The notes: generated from the letters alone by a model not told the origin. A stretch of 29,804 nucleotides of DNA from Nitrososphaeria archaeon (GCA_029775955.1 JARVJW010000035.1:1-29804), one strand, 5' to 3'. Positions 1-8,328 are shown, counted from the stretch's first letter. A program made the numbers and translations.

Positions 1-107
1 TTTTGCTTGAAGTTGTTACGATATCGCTTCTGGTTTATTACAGGAGAAAAGCAATGAAGAGCAAGGAATTAAATTCATCGCCAATGGACCTTCCTATATA
101 TGGTTAA
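1..107 (+). CDS. C-terminal end of a probable membrane protein (partial)
   Basis: An open frame enters from the left edge (first full codon at 3) and ends at a TAA at 105-107. The roughly 34 visible residues begin with a hydrophobic stretch (LLEVVTISLLVYY), followed by a basic tail (RRKAMKSK). This is the usual look of a last membrane helix with a cytoplasmic positive-inside tail. Too little is present to name a family. A second frame (stop at 116-118) is also open over part of this stretch but reads less like a protein end. The next gene starts 40 bases downstream on the same strand with its own promoter-like box, so the two need not be co-transcribed. Confidence 0.4.
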   Translation, partial: LLEVVTISLLVYYRRKAMKSKELNSSPMDLPIYG

Positions 108-114
108 CGCTGTA

Positions 115-124
115 AATATTTAAA
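115..124 (+). promoter_or_regulatory. TATA-like box of the MFS gene
   Basis: AATATTTAAA lies 24-33 bases before the ATG at 148. That is the spacing expected of an archaeal TATA box for a transcript that starts at or next to the start codon. Confidence 0.45.
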
Positions 125-147
125 CTGACAGGAGCTTCTAGTGTAAA

Positions 148-1317
148 ATGGACAAATACCTGACAACAGGCATAATTGGTATGATGTTTGCATCGGTGTT
201 CCAGTACTCATGGAATGCCTTTGAGCTTACACTTCCAATTATATCAGGCGCAAGCCAATTTACCCTGAGCTTGGTGTTTACTATGTTCGTAATTGTCTCT
301 TCAGTTTCCCAGATTTTTACTGGCATACTTGCCGACTATTTTGGTCCCCAGAGGGTATACCTGTTTGCGGCGTTAATTTCCGGAACAGGGATGGCGCTGG
401 CAAGCCAGTCAGGCAATATAACAGAGTTTGCGCTGTTCTGGCTTCTGGGGTCAATTGGCGAAGGGGCAATTTATGGCATTTCTGTAAACCTTGCCCTAAA
501 GTGGAATGAAAAAAACAGGGGATTTGCATCAGGGTTCGTTGGCATGGGGTTTGGAATTGGTGCCATGCTGGCAAATCCATTTATATTTTTATTCAAAAGC
601 TTTCGCTTCCCTATGCTCATTGTAGGAATAGCAATGCTTTTTGTGTTACTGCTTCTATCCAGGTATGTGAAGTATCCTATATCTAGCACCGGAAGGTCAC
701 CATCAAAAGTAATAAGGGAAGGAAGGTGGTGGTTAATTTTTGCATCATATTCGTTTGCAGCCTCTCCACTTCAGCTGTTTTCCTACTTTCTGCTGTTTTT
801 ATCGCTTAGATTTGGCATATCGTATTTCATTCTAGTATCAATCATTTTTCCATTCGTAAATGGTATAGGCAGGCCATTTATAGGCAGAATATCTGACAGC
901 ATTGGGAGGATAACGTCAATAATCTTCATTTTGGCATGCATACTGGCAGGTTCTGTGCTTGCATATGTGGGAACTGAAGTTTCAGTACTGATCGCAACCA
1001 TGCTGATAGCTTTCTTTGGGGGGTCACTGTTCACCCTGTACTCTTCATATGTAAGTGACCTATATGGCTCAAGGTTTTCAACAGCTAACAACGGGATCCT
1101 CTACTCTGGAAAGGCTGTTGCCGGTTTAACAGGCGTTTTCATATTTGCAATCATTAATTCTATGTATGGGTTAAGTGGCGCAATGTATTTTATAATTGCC
1201 CTTGGAATTATATCTATAGTAACATTTCTGGTTGCCTCACTGAGTTCCAGACGATTGCAAAAAAGGTTTTATTATAAGTTGCGTTTAAATAAAAAAGAGG
1301 TGCATTATAATAATTAG
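148..1317 (+). CDS. MFS transporter, oxalate/formate-antiporter-like
   Basis: The 389-residue protein is hydrophobic throughout, consistent with the 12 membrane helices of the major facilitator superfamily. The loop 2-3 signature appears near residue 60 as GILADYFGPQR. A matching half-site follows in the second half (GRPFIGRISDSIGR, near 240), where the paired Gly-Arg and Asp residues are typical of MFS carriers. Overall make-up resembles the OFA/monocarboxylate branch, so an organic anion is the likeliest substrate, but nothing seen fixes it. The ATG at 148 is chosen because a TATA-like box sits about 28 bases before it. The gene stands alone, with 435 bases before the molybdenum hydroxylase operon, and could supply that operon's substrate (inference). 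It is not closely similar to the NarK-type carrier at 17133-18449. Confidence 0.85.
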   Translation: MDKYLTTGIIGMMFASVFQYSWNAFELTLPIISGASQFTLSLVFTMFVIVSSVSQIFTGILADYFGPQRVYLFAALISGTGMALASQSGNITEFALFWLLGSIGEGAIYGISVNLALKWNEKNRGFASGFVGMGFGIGAMLANPFIFLFKSFRFPMLIVGIAMLFVLLLLSRYVKYPISSTGRSPSKVIREGRWWLIFASYSFAASPLQLFSYFLLFLSLRFGISYFILVSIIFPFVNGIGRPFIGRISDSIGRITSIIFILACILAGSVLAYVGTEVSVLIATMLIAFFGGSLFTLYSSYVSDLYGSRFSTANNGILYSGKAVAGLTGVFIFAIINSMYGLSGAMYFIIALGIISIVTFLVASLSSRRLQKRFYYKLRLNKKEVHYNN

Positions 1318-1752
1318 CAACGCGATGTGAACCATTTTATAGATTAGCAGCCCGAAGGGCAATTTATAATCACTATATCATTATAGAACAGACTTTCATG
1401 GGTGGTAAACAAACGGTGAATATAAATGAATACCTCAAGTTCAGGCTGTATATTTGGAGGTATGCAGGATGCATAATAACTAGATGATAGAATTAAAAAG
1501 TGCTACCGTTTAACCTATTTACAATTAAGGGCTATCAGGAATCAGTTAGATGTGAAACACTGCTAACATATTTACTGGGAATACGTAACCAAAGCAGCCT
1601 CAAAAAAATACGACGTAGATTTTACGCTATAAGTAATAAAAAGGCCTGCAACAAATTACCAATATGCTAGAACCATATAGTTTCTTTAAGGCATGGCGCA
1701 AGTAAACCTTAAAAATTTATTTCTATAAACAAAATAATGCCGGTGTAATTAT
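1318..1752. other. Intergenic region with weak relics and the hydroxylase promoter
   Basis: No full gene is visible in these 435 bases. A small perfect hairpin, GCCC-GAA-GGGC, lies at 1350-1360 shortly after the MFS stop and is followed by an AT-rich run; it could help end transcription. At 1426-1476 there is a 16-codon ORF with a good GGTGA site (1415-1419) whose product contains SGCIFGGM. This faintly resembles the N-terminus of class II glutamine amidotransferases (CGIFG) and may be a gene relic. The right end carries the promoter of the molybdenum hydroxylase operon. Confidence 0.4.
1709..1720 (+). promoter_or_regulatory. TATA-like box and ribosome site of the hydroxylase operon
   Basis: TTAAAAATTTAT lies about 33-44 bases before the TTG start at 1753. 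This predicts a leader of roughly 12 bases that includes a GGTG ribosome site at 1742-1745. The pairing of GGTG with a TTG start decides the start codon used for the large subunit. Confidence 0.4.
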
Positions 1753-4035
1753 TTGGCAACTATTGAGCTTGAAACTAAAAGCGAAGTGTTAAGAAGAATT
1801 GATGTAAGCGAAAAGGTAGCTGGAAAGTTAAGATATACAACCGATATGATAGAAGTAGAAGCTCTTTATGTAAAGGTGGTTAGATCTGCAATGCCTCATG
1901 CAATGATAGAATCAATAGATATAAGTCAAGCTAAGGAGACACCTGGCGTAATAAGGGTTATAACTTCTCACGACGTGCCCGGGGAGAACCTCATAGGCTT
2001 TTTCACTCGTGACCAACCGCTGCTAGCAGAAGATAGGGTACGGTTTATAGGTGAGGCTGTAGCTCTTGTAGTTGCTGAAAACCCAGTAAGCGCGATGACT
2101 GCTGTTAACTCAGTCAAGATAAGCTATAAACCGCTACCTGCTATTTTGGATATAGATTCTGCGCTTTCCCCTGATGCAATAAAAATACATGAAGATGGCA
2201 ATATAAAAGAGAGCTTTGTAATAAAAAAGGGGAATGTTGAAAGCGCATTTGAAAAATCTGATATCGTAATAGAGGGCAGATATTCTTTTCCCTATCAGGA
2301 GCATGCGTATTTAGAAACAGAAGCATGCCTAGCCATGCCTACCGAGGGGGGTATTACCGTAATAGGGAGCATGCAGGTCCCATTTGCAGTGGAGAGGGCA
2401 GTGAGGACAGTTCTGGGTAATGCAGTTAACAAGGTAAGAGTAATACAGGCACCAACGGGCGGGGGATTTGGCGGAAAAGAAGATGCACCTGATGAAGTTT
2501 GTGCGCATGCAGCTTTAGCTGCATATCTGACAGGGAGGCCTGCACTATTAGCCTATAACAGAAAGGAGTCAATCATATTTCACCCTAAAAGGCATCCTGG
2601 ATATATTAAAAGGAAGTTAGGGGCAACGAGGGATGGAATTCTAACTGCATTAAGTGAAACTATCATGCTGGATGGAGGTGCATATATGTCACTCACGCCG
2701 CGTGTAATATTCCAATCAGTGGCCACGGCAACTGGCCCATATTTAATACCTAATGTTGATATAGAGGGAAAGGGCGTGTATACAAATAAAGTTCCCTGTG
2801 GCGCGTTCAGAGGTTTTGGTAAACCACAATCCCAATTTGCAGCTGAGCTCCAAATGGATGAATTAGCTAAAGAGCTTAAAATGGACCCACTGGAGCTCAG
2901 GCTAAAGAACCTAATTAAGGAGGGTAGTGAGCTGCCATGGGGCCAAAGGTTAGGAGATGGCATTGGTATTTTACAGTGCGCGATCAGGGTGAAGGAAATG
3001 GCTGAATGGGAAGAAAAGAGGCAAAAATACGGCGTAGTGGATAGTAAAGGTATTGCCAGAGGTATCGGGCTAGCCCTTGCAATGCATGGAACAAGTATTG
3101 GACCACTGGGAATAGATGTTGGATCAGCAATCATAGAGCTGGATGAAAATGGAAAAATTGTAGTCAAAAACTCCCTTACAGAATATGGCCAGGGAATTTA
3201 TACAGGCTGGATAGAAATAGTAAGCAGAGCACTTAATGTTGATAAGGGGCTGATAGAAGTTATCTATCCAGACACGTCAATAATGTATGATTCTGGTCCA
3301 ACTGTTGCTTCCAGGAGCACTGCAGTAGGTGGCAGGGCTATATATGAAGCTGCTATCAACTTTAAATCAGCAATACTAAAAGCTGCATCTCAGATGATTG
3401 GAGTTAAACCACATAGGCTGAGCCTTGAAGGTGATAGCATAAAAAGCATTGAGAATCCAAACAATAGGCTCAGTTTAAAGGATATAGCTTCCATGGCCAG
3501 GAAAAATGGCCAGACAATAAAGGGGGAAGCATGGGTAAACATGAACCAGGGCTCGTATTGGGATAGAGAGAAAGGGCGGGGGGTGCCATGGAAATCTTAT
3601 TCTTTTGCAGCGCATGTAGCTGAAGTGGAGGTTGATATTAATTCTGGGAAGGTTAACGTAGTTAACTACTATGCGGTACATGATTCTGGCAAGATATTAA
3701 AAAGAAGCCTGGCTGAGTCACAGGTTTACGGAGGAGTTGTTCAGGGACTGGGCTACGCGCTGATGGAAGACCTTCACTTTAAGGACGGCAAATTACTATC
3801 AAATTCATTTCTAGATTATATGATACCTACATTTGCTGATACACCAAACATTTACGTTGATTTTATAGAAACCTACAATGAAGATGGACCATTTGGAGCC
3901 AAAGGATTGGGGGAGGTTCCAATAGAACCAGTAGCTCCTGCCATAGCTAATGCAATTTATAATGCTATAGGGAAGCCTATAAGAGCATTCCCGTTTACTT
4001 CGGAAAGGGTATTCAGCGCTTTACAAGGTGATTAA
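1753..4035 (+). CDS. Molybdenum hydroxylase large (Mo-cofactor) subunit, xanthine dehydrogenase family
   Basis: At 760 residues this is full length for the CoxL/XdhA-type subunit that binds molybdopterin cytosine dinucleotide and oxidises its substrate with oxygen from water. The a/b hammerhead domain covers about residues 1-125. The cofactor-binding TGGGFGGKE is at 235-243, AFRGFG at 351-356, the EYGQG loop at 478-481, and the catalytic Glu of GAKGLGE at 721. The CO dehydrogenase loop AYxCSFR is absent; CGAFRGFG stands in its place, so CO is unlikely as substrate. Glu243 and Arg353 fall where mammalian xanthine oxidase has its purine-binding Glu802 and Arg880, which hints at an N-heterocycle rather than an aldehyde (inference). 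Starts at TTG with GGTG upstream. First of three tightly coupled genes. Confidence 0.92.
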   Translation: MATIELETKSEVLRRIDVSEKVAGKLRYTTDMIEVEALYVKVVRSAMPHAMIESIDISQAKETPGVIRVITSHDVPGENLIGFFTRDQPLLAEDRVRFIGEAVALVVAENPVSAMTAVNSVKISYKPLPAILDIDSALSPDAIKIHEDGNIKESFVIKKGNVESAFEKSDIVIEGRYSFPYQEHAYLETEACLAMPTEGGITVIGSMQVPFAVERAVRTVLGNAVNKVRVIQAPTGGGFGGKEDAPDEVCAHAALAAYLTGRPALLAYNRKESIIFHPKRHPGYIKRKLGATRDGILTALSETIMLDGGAYMSLTPRVIFQSVATATGPYLIPNVDIEGKGVYTNKVPCGAFRGFGKPQSQFAAELQMDELAKELKMDPLELRLKNLIKEGSELPWGQRLGDGIGILQCAIRVKEMAEWEEKRQKYGVVDSKGIARGIGLALAMHGTSIGPLGIDVGSAIIELDENGKIVVKNSLTEYGQGIYTGWIEIVSRALNVDKGLIEVIYPDTSIMYDSGPTVASRSTAVGGRAIYEAAINFKSAILKAASQMIGVKPHRLSLEGDSIKSIENPNNRLSLKDIASMARKNGQTIKGEAWVNMNQGSYWDREKGRGVPWKSYSFAAHVAEVEVDINSGKVNVVNYYAVHDSGKILKRSLAESQVYGGVVQGLGYALMEDLHFKDGKLLSNSFLDYMIPTFADTPNIYVDFIETYNEDGPFGAKGLGEVPIEPVAPAIANAIYNAIGKPIRAFPFTSERVFSALQGD

Positions 4036-4036
4036 A

Positions 4037-4924
4037 ATGAAACCGTTTCAATATCTTTCACCCATACAGGAATTTGAGTATTTGAAACCCAGGACGCTTG
4101 ACGAAGCCTTATCTATAGTTAGTAAGTTTAATGGAGTAGCAAAAGTGATAGCCGGTGGCACAGACCTAACCATCGCTCTCAAAGAATTACTGGTAAAGCC
4201 TCAGGCTGTTGTTGACATAAATGGATTAAAAGAAATACGTTATATTCGCGATGATGGAGGTATAATAAGGATAGGTGCGCTAACTACATTCGATGAGATT
4301 TACAGGTCAGGGCTCATTAATAAGTATGCCAGGTGTTTGGCTCAAGCAGCGTATAATGTAGGTACATGGCAGATAAGAAACTTGGCCACGTTGGGCGGCA
4401 ATATAGCTAACGCCTCGCCTGCTGCTGATGGAGCCACGCCGTTGATTTCACTTGATGCACATGTTCATATTAAATCCATCAATAATGAACGTGATGTGCC
4501 CATAATTGACATGTTTTTAGGGCCAAAAAAATCAGCGCTCAATAGCAATGAACTTATAACTGAGGTCTATTTCAAAAAGGATGAGCTGGCCAACTGTGGA
4601 TGGGCTAGAATAGGGAGACGTAACGCTAACACGATTTCAGTTGTGAATGTGGCTGTGAACATATCATTGGCTGATGGAAAATACCGGGCTGCAAGAATAG
4701 GTCTCGGTTCAGTTGGCCCTACCCCATTGTACGCAAAAAAAGCTTCAGAATATTTGATCGGAAAAGAAGCTTCTTCTGCAACAATTTCACAGGCAGCTAA
4801 AATTGCGATGGATGAAAGCAACCCGATAAGTGATATAAGAGGGACAAAAATTTACAGGTTATCAATGGTTAAGTATTTAACTGAAAAGCTGTTAAACAAT
4901 TTAACTTATGGTGGCATAAATTGA
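4037..4924 (+). CDS. Molybdenum hydroxylase FAD (medium) subunit
   Basis: This 295-residue protein is the CoxM/XdhB-type flavoprotein that takes electrons from the Fe-S subunit. The two FAD-binding signatures are clear: AGGTDL at 39-44 and TLGGNIANASPAAD at 118-131. The C-terminal CO-dehydrogenase flavoprotein domain follows. Length is normal for the family. I place the start at the ATG at 4037, one base after the large-subunit stop (4033-4035), because GGTGAT at 4027-4032 makes a well-spaced ribosome site for it. A GTG at 4028, in frame and adding three residues, is possible but would consume that site. The gene overlaps the next one by four bases. Confidence 0.93.
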   Translation: MKPFQYLSPIQEFEYLKPRTLDEALSIVSKFNGVAKVIAGGTDLTIALKELLVKPQAVVDINGLKEIRYIRDDGGIIRIGALTTFDEIYRSGLINKYARCLAQAAYNVGTWQIRNLATLGGNIANASPAADGATPLISLDAHVHIKSINNERDVPIIDMFLGPKKSALNSNELITEVYFKKDELANCGWARIGRRNANTISVVNVAVNISLADGKYRAARIGLGSVGPTPLYAKKASEYLIGKEASSATISQAAKIAMDESNPISDIRGTKIYRLSMVKYLTEKLLNNLTYGGIN

Positions 4925-5394
4925 AAATAAGCTTTAAGTTGAATGATAAGAATATGGAAATGGAAGTACCCAATAATGTCACCGCAGCTGATTTTTTGCA
5001 TGACACTATGGAAAAGACGGGTGTAAAGAAGGGATGCGATACTGGTGAATGTGGAGCATGCACAGTGTTACTTGATGATAAACCTGTCACTTCCTGTTTG
5101 ATGCTGGCCCCACAGCTAGACGGTCACGATATAAAAACAATAGATTTTCTTACAGATACCCCTGTAGGTAAAAAACTGCTAGAGGCTTTTACAGATAAGG
5201 ACGCTGCACAATGTGGTTACTGCATCCCAGGGATGGTAACAACCATGTTTGCCTTGGTAAAAGAAGGAGGGCACATGTCTGAGTTGGAATTAAAGGAATA
5301 TATGTCAGGAAATCTCTGTAGATGCACAGGCTATGTAAACCAGATAAGGGCTCTTCAATCAGTAATCAAACAAGTGAATGAGGAGCAAATTTAA
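4921..5394 (+). CDS. Molybdenum hydroxylase [2Fe-2S] (small) subunit
   Basis: This 157-residue protein is the CoxS/XdhC-type electron-transfer subunit. Cys39, 44, 47 and 59 form the plant-ferredoxin-type [2Fe-2S] site (CDTGECGAC...C). Cys98, 101, 133 and 135 (CGYC and CRC) form the second cluster nearest the molybdenum. All eight ligands are present, so the enzyme looks intact. The TTG start at 4921 overlaps the FAD-subunit stop in a TTGA, and GGTGG lies about ten bases before it. The gene order large-FAD-FeS differs from the familiar cox order (M-S-L). No cofactor-insertion gene (CoxD/CoxF/MocA type) is in the window. It converges on the flavin oxidoreductase gene across 95 bases. Confidence 0.94.
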   Translation: MKISFKLNDKNMEMEVPNNVTAADFLHDTMEKTGVKKGCDTGECGACTVLLDDKPVTSCLMLAPQLDGHDIKTIDFLTDTPVGKKLLEAFTDKDAAQCGYCIPGMVTTMFALVKEGGHMSELELKEYMSGNLCRCTGYVNQIRALQSVIKQVNEEQI

Positions 5395-5489
5395 AACGTT
5401 ATAGAAATCTTTATGTTTGCACAAATCCAAAAATGTTATTTTTTAAATGGAAACAATTTAATTTGATTTATCAATTGAGTTTTACAGGT

Positions 5490-6416
5490 TCATTTAAATT
5501 CTGGGAGTATTTTATCAGCGATTAAATCTAACTGATCAGCCTCGTAAAAAGCTGGTATTAATACCATTCTTTTTACGTTAGCTTCTTCGTATTTTCTTAA
5601 TTTTTCTATAATTGCCTGTGGGCTACCCCATATGCCACTTTCCACTGTGCACTTTGACCATGCTGGCAAATCCATAAAAGTCGAAGTGAAATCCTCAATT
5701 TTTTGCTTGGCATTTTTCATGTCAACATCAACATATACAGGAACCATATCTGTATTTGTAAAACCTGTAGGATCTCTTTTATATTCTCTGGCAAACGTTT
5801 CTATTTTATTTACTGACTCCTTAAAATCTCCTGGCCCATAATAATAGGACAGCCACCCATCGCTGTATCTGGCTACTCTTTTTAGCACAGCATCAACATA
5901 ACCCCCCATAAGGAGTGGAATATGATGGCCTGGCATGGGGGAAATTGTAACGTGGTTATATGTCCTGCGACTATCGCTGTAACTCACATCCCCTTTATAG
6001 AGCAGCTTATTCATAAGATTCAGGCCTTCAATCATTTTACTTCCTCTCTTATCATAATTTACTCCCACGGCATCAAATTCCCTTTTGTACCATCCTGATG
6101 CAACGGCCACTATCAGCCTTCCACTGGATATATAGTCTAGAGTTGAAATTATTTTGCTTGATATAAGTGGATCTCTAAGTGCAAATATATACAATGTTCC
6201 CAGCTTTATATTTTTTGTCAAGGATGCAACATATGATAATAGAGTCATGGAATCTATGACGGGAAATACATTCTTGGATCCAAGCAGCAGGTGGTCCCAT
6301 GTCCATATTGATTCAAATCCATATTGGTCAGCTTTTATACAATAGTTAGCTATTGAATTTATATCCGGCTTCTTGCCTACAGCGGTAAAATTTTCAACAG
6401 CAACTCCTATTTTCAT
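5490..6416 (-). CDS. LLM-class (luciferase-like) flavin-dependent oxidoreductase
   Basis: The 308-residue protein has the TIM-barrel layout of the bacterial luciferase superfamily. It opens MKIGVAVENF, has TWDHLLLG near 39-46, LGTLYIFALRDP near 72-83, the GRLIVAVASGWYKREFDAVG segment near 103, and MGGYVDAVLKRVARYSDGW near 170. The SGWYKREFDAVG motif is typical of the F420/FMN-dependent branch. Either cofactor is possible; F420 is favoured only because the host looks archaeal. The substrate cannot be told. It starts at ATG 16 bases after the TrmB-like gene, so the two are probably co-transcribed and may be regulator and target. No ribosome site is obvious. Confidence 0.85.
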   Translation of the reverse strand: MKIGVAVENFTAVGKKPDINSIANYCIKADQYGFESIWTWDHLLLGSKNVFPVIDSMTLLSYVASLTKNIKLGTLYIFALRDPLISSKIISTLDYISSGRLIVAVASGWYKREFDAVGVNYDKRGSKMIEGLNLMNKLLYKGDVSYSDSRRTYNHVTISPMPGHHIPLLMGGYVDAVLKRVARYSDGWLSYYYGPGDFKESVNKIETFAREYKRDPTGFTNTDMVPVYVDVDMKNAKQKIEDFTSTFMDLPAWSKCTVESGIWGSPQAIIEKLRKYEEANVKRMVLIPAFYEADQLDLIADKILPEFK

Positions 6417-6432
6417 TATTGAAAAAAAATAA

Positions 6433-7296
6433 CTACAGCTTAATAACTTTACTTTTCATGTCAGATTTACCATCATTTATAAGGTCTGAAATCCTTTTTT
6501 CGGCTGAAATTGAAAGCTGCCAAATTGTTTCAAAGTTTATCTGAAATGTATTCAAAAGCTTTTTACTTCTCGTAAAAAATGCAGCATAGTCCTGGTTAAA
6601 AACAGATGCCTGACTGGTAAGCACTATTCCAGAACTATTGTCTATGATAACGAACCTTGAAAGGTAGCTTGAACCACCAAAATGCCTCAGGTTGACAATC
6701 TCGGAATATTTCTTTGCATAAGACAGGTTGTTTACGTTTATGTCCGTTATGGCCCTTACATTTACATCCCTTCTTACCGCCTTTAACTCAGCATCCATAA
6801 CTCCATTTTCTGCATTTAATACGATTCCTTTTGATGATATTATCCTTATGATTTCACTTTTTGCATCATCTATCAGTTTCTTCATCAATTCAAATACGTC
6901 TTCTCCCTCAATATATTTAACAAAATCATCTTCACTAATGGGCCCTGGAAGTTTTCTCCTTTCCAGAACGTTTTGAAGCGTCAAAAGAACTTCATCCGCC
7001 CTTCTGTTATACGCTTTCAGCTTATCAGCTTCCCTTTTTTTTAAAATTTCTATAAGCCAGCTAGGCTCCGTGGCCATAACCTTCTCCCCTTCGTTCATAT
7101 CAGCATATATTAATCCCCTCTTGCTCATGTTATGCAATATTATATTGATCTGGTGATACGAAAATCCGAGTATTGCCCTGAGCGAGTCAATATCTATTGG
7201 GCCACCAATCAACAGTATTGCGTAAACTCTTGCTTCCATTGGCAACATATTTAATTCAATTAAGCTGTTTATTATCTGTTCAACCCTGTTATCCAT
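6433..7296 (-). CDS. TrmB-family transcriptional regulator
   Basis: This protein of about 287 residues carries an N-terminal winged helix (about residues 5-65, with EARVYAILLIGGP and a recognition-helix region around GFSYHQINIILHNMSKRGLI). A helical linker follows, then a C-terminal phospholipase-D-like sensor domain of the TrmB type (about 110-260, with SEIIRIISSKGIVL and SRFVIIDNSSGIVL). TrmB proteins sense sugars or other small molecules and repress or activate nearby genes; the effector here is unknown. I prefer ATG at 7296. A TTG at 7305 is in frame and lies 29 bases from the centre of a TATA-like box at 7331-7338, so it remains possible. The gene leads into the flavin oxidoreductase gene and is divergent from the ParB-like gene. 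Confidence 0.85.
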   Translation of the reverse strand: MDNRVEQIINSLIELNMLPMEARVYAILLIGGPIDIDSLRAILGFSYHQINIILHNMSKRGLIYADMNEGEKVMATEPSWLIEILKKREADKLKAYNRRADEVLLTLQNVLERRKLPGPISEDDFVKYIEGEDVFELMKKLIDDAKSEIIRIISSKGIVLNAENGVMDAELKAVRRDVNVRAITDINVNNLSYAKKYSEIVNLRHFGGSSYLSRFVIIDNSSGIVLTSQASVFNQDYAAFFTRSKKLLNTFQINFETIWQLSISAEKRISDLINDGKSDMKSKVIKL

Positions 7297-7330
7297 TTTT
7301 ACCAAATTAATAAGGCATATGATAGCTTGA

Positions 7331-7338
7331 TTTAAAAT
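7331..7338 (-). promoter_or_regulatory. TATA-like box of the TrmB-like gene
   Basis: Read on the minus strand this is ATTTTAAA. It is centred about 29 bases before TTG 7305 and 38 before ATG 7296, so the transcript would start at about 7307. Confidence 0.35.
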
Positions 7339-7383
7339 GTTTTTATCCTATGCTCATTTAGTAAATCTGTGTTGAAGCGCTAT

Positions 7384-7427
7384 GCTAACATTAACAATAG
7401 ATGATCGTTAACCTTACATCTGTTAGC
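7384..7427. promoter_or_regulatory. Nested inverted repeats, candidate operator between divergent genes
   Basis: An outer pair, GCTAACA (7384-7390) and TGTTAGC (7421-7427), encloses an inner pair, TTAAC (7391-7395) and GTTAA (7407-7411). The block sits midway between the TrmB-like promoter and the ParB-like promoter. Such a site could bind one of the two flanking DNA-binding proteins. Assignment to either one is inference. Confidence 0.4.
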
Positions 7428-7470
7428 TTATTATATACAGTTTTGCTTAAATGAAAAACATTAAGTAACA

Positions 7471-7484
7471 TTTATTTATAATAA
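7471..7484 (+). promoter_or_regulatory. TATA-like box of the ParB-like gene
   Basis: TTTATTTATAATAA lies 17-30 bases before the ATG at 7501. This predicts a leaderless transcript. No ribosome site precedes the start, which agrees. Confidence 0.5.
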
Positions 7485-7500
7485 AACCATTTTCTACATT

Positions 7501-8328
7501 ATGGATACGGCACGTATATACGAATATCCTGTAGAAAAAATTCATATAAACAGGCTTGTCAAAAGTGAATTTAATGTAAGATATTCTGTAGGTGACATAA
7601 GTGAACTTGTAAAATCGATATCCTCACTGGGCCTTTTAGAACCACTAATCGTTAGGCCAAAATCAAATTATTTTGAGGTTATTTGTGGCAATAGGAGGCT
7701 CGAGGCATGCAGGAAACTAAATTATAAGTTCGTGCCATGTATAATAAAGGATGTAAATGATAGGGAAGCAAATTTAATTTCTATAGTGGAAAACGTGCAA
7801 CGGGAAACGCTTGACCCGATTGACGAGGCCAGGTCATATATGAACTTTGTAGAAAAATATGGTTGGGGTGGAATTAGCGAATTGGCCAGGCTCATAGGAA
7901 AAAGTGAGCCGTATGTATCGCATAGAATAGGTTTATTGAAGTTACCTCAGGAAATCCAGGAGCTAATTGGTAGACGTCAACTAAAACCAAGCATAGCTAT
8001 GGAAATAGTTCGAGTTAAAAAGGACAGGCAGGCTGAACTGGTGCCACTTATATTAAAAAACAATATGTCTGTCAGGGATATAAGAAAAAAGATAAAGGAT
8101 GAAAACCTAAACACGGAAAGCGATTTGTACCTTGTTGCTTTCAGGAAAGCTAAGCTTCTTATAAAATCCTGTTTGATAAACTTTGATGAAATAATAGAAA
8201 AGGTACAAAGTGAACCTGAACTTATAAGTGACCTCATGAATGTCAGGCAGGGCCTTCACAAATTAATTGATGACATAATTCATATGGAAAAAGAAAGAAA
8301 GCAAAAGGAAAGAACCAGACACTTTTAG
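7501..8328 (+). CDS. Orphan ParB/Spo0J-like DNA-binding protein
   Basis: The 275-residue protein has the full ParB N-terminal domain. GNRRLEA (63-69) is the CTP/nucleotide-binding box, usually GERRxxA, and ENVQRETLDPIDEA (97-110) is the second conserved box. A helix-turn-helix follows at about 125-150, including the VSHRIGLLKLP stretch seen in bacterial ParB. The C-terminal 80 residues are charged and helical and resemble no dimerisation domain I recognise. No ParA gene and no cluster of 16-bp parS-like palindromes is seen nearby. It may act in segregation or as a regulator of neighbours. Transcription is probably leaderless. Its TAG stop overlaps the TAA of the convergent CoA-transferase gene (shared bases 8325-8328). 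Confidence 0.85.
   Translation: MDTARIYEYPVEKIHINRLVKSEFNVRYSVGDISELVKSISSLGLLEPLIVRPKSNYFEVICGNRRLEACRKLNYKFVPCIIKDVNDREANLISIVENVQRETLDPIDEARSYMNFVEKYGWGGISELARLIGKSEPYVSHRIGLLKLPQEIQELIGRRQLKPSIAMEIVRVKKDRQAELVPLILKNNMSVRDIRKKIKDENLNTESDLYLVAFRKAKLLIKSCLINFDEIIEKVQSEPELISDLMNVRQGLHKLIDDIIHMEKERKQKERTRHF

Noticed and set aside
2580..3167. Minus-strand ORF of 195 codons within the large hydroxylase subunit
   Set aside because: It is an antisense shadow. The plus-strand frame is full length with conserved catalytic motifs.
1753..4035. Carbon monoxide dehydrogenase (coxL)
   Set aside because: The AYxCSFR active-site loop of form I CO dehydrogenase is missing and the position reads CGAFRGFG, as in xanthine dehydrogenase-like enzymes. 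I therefore did not assign a cox symbol.
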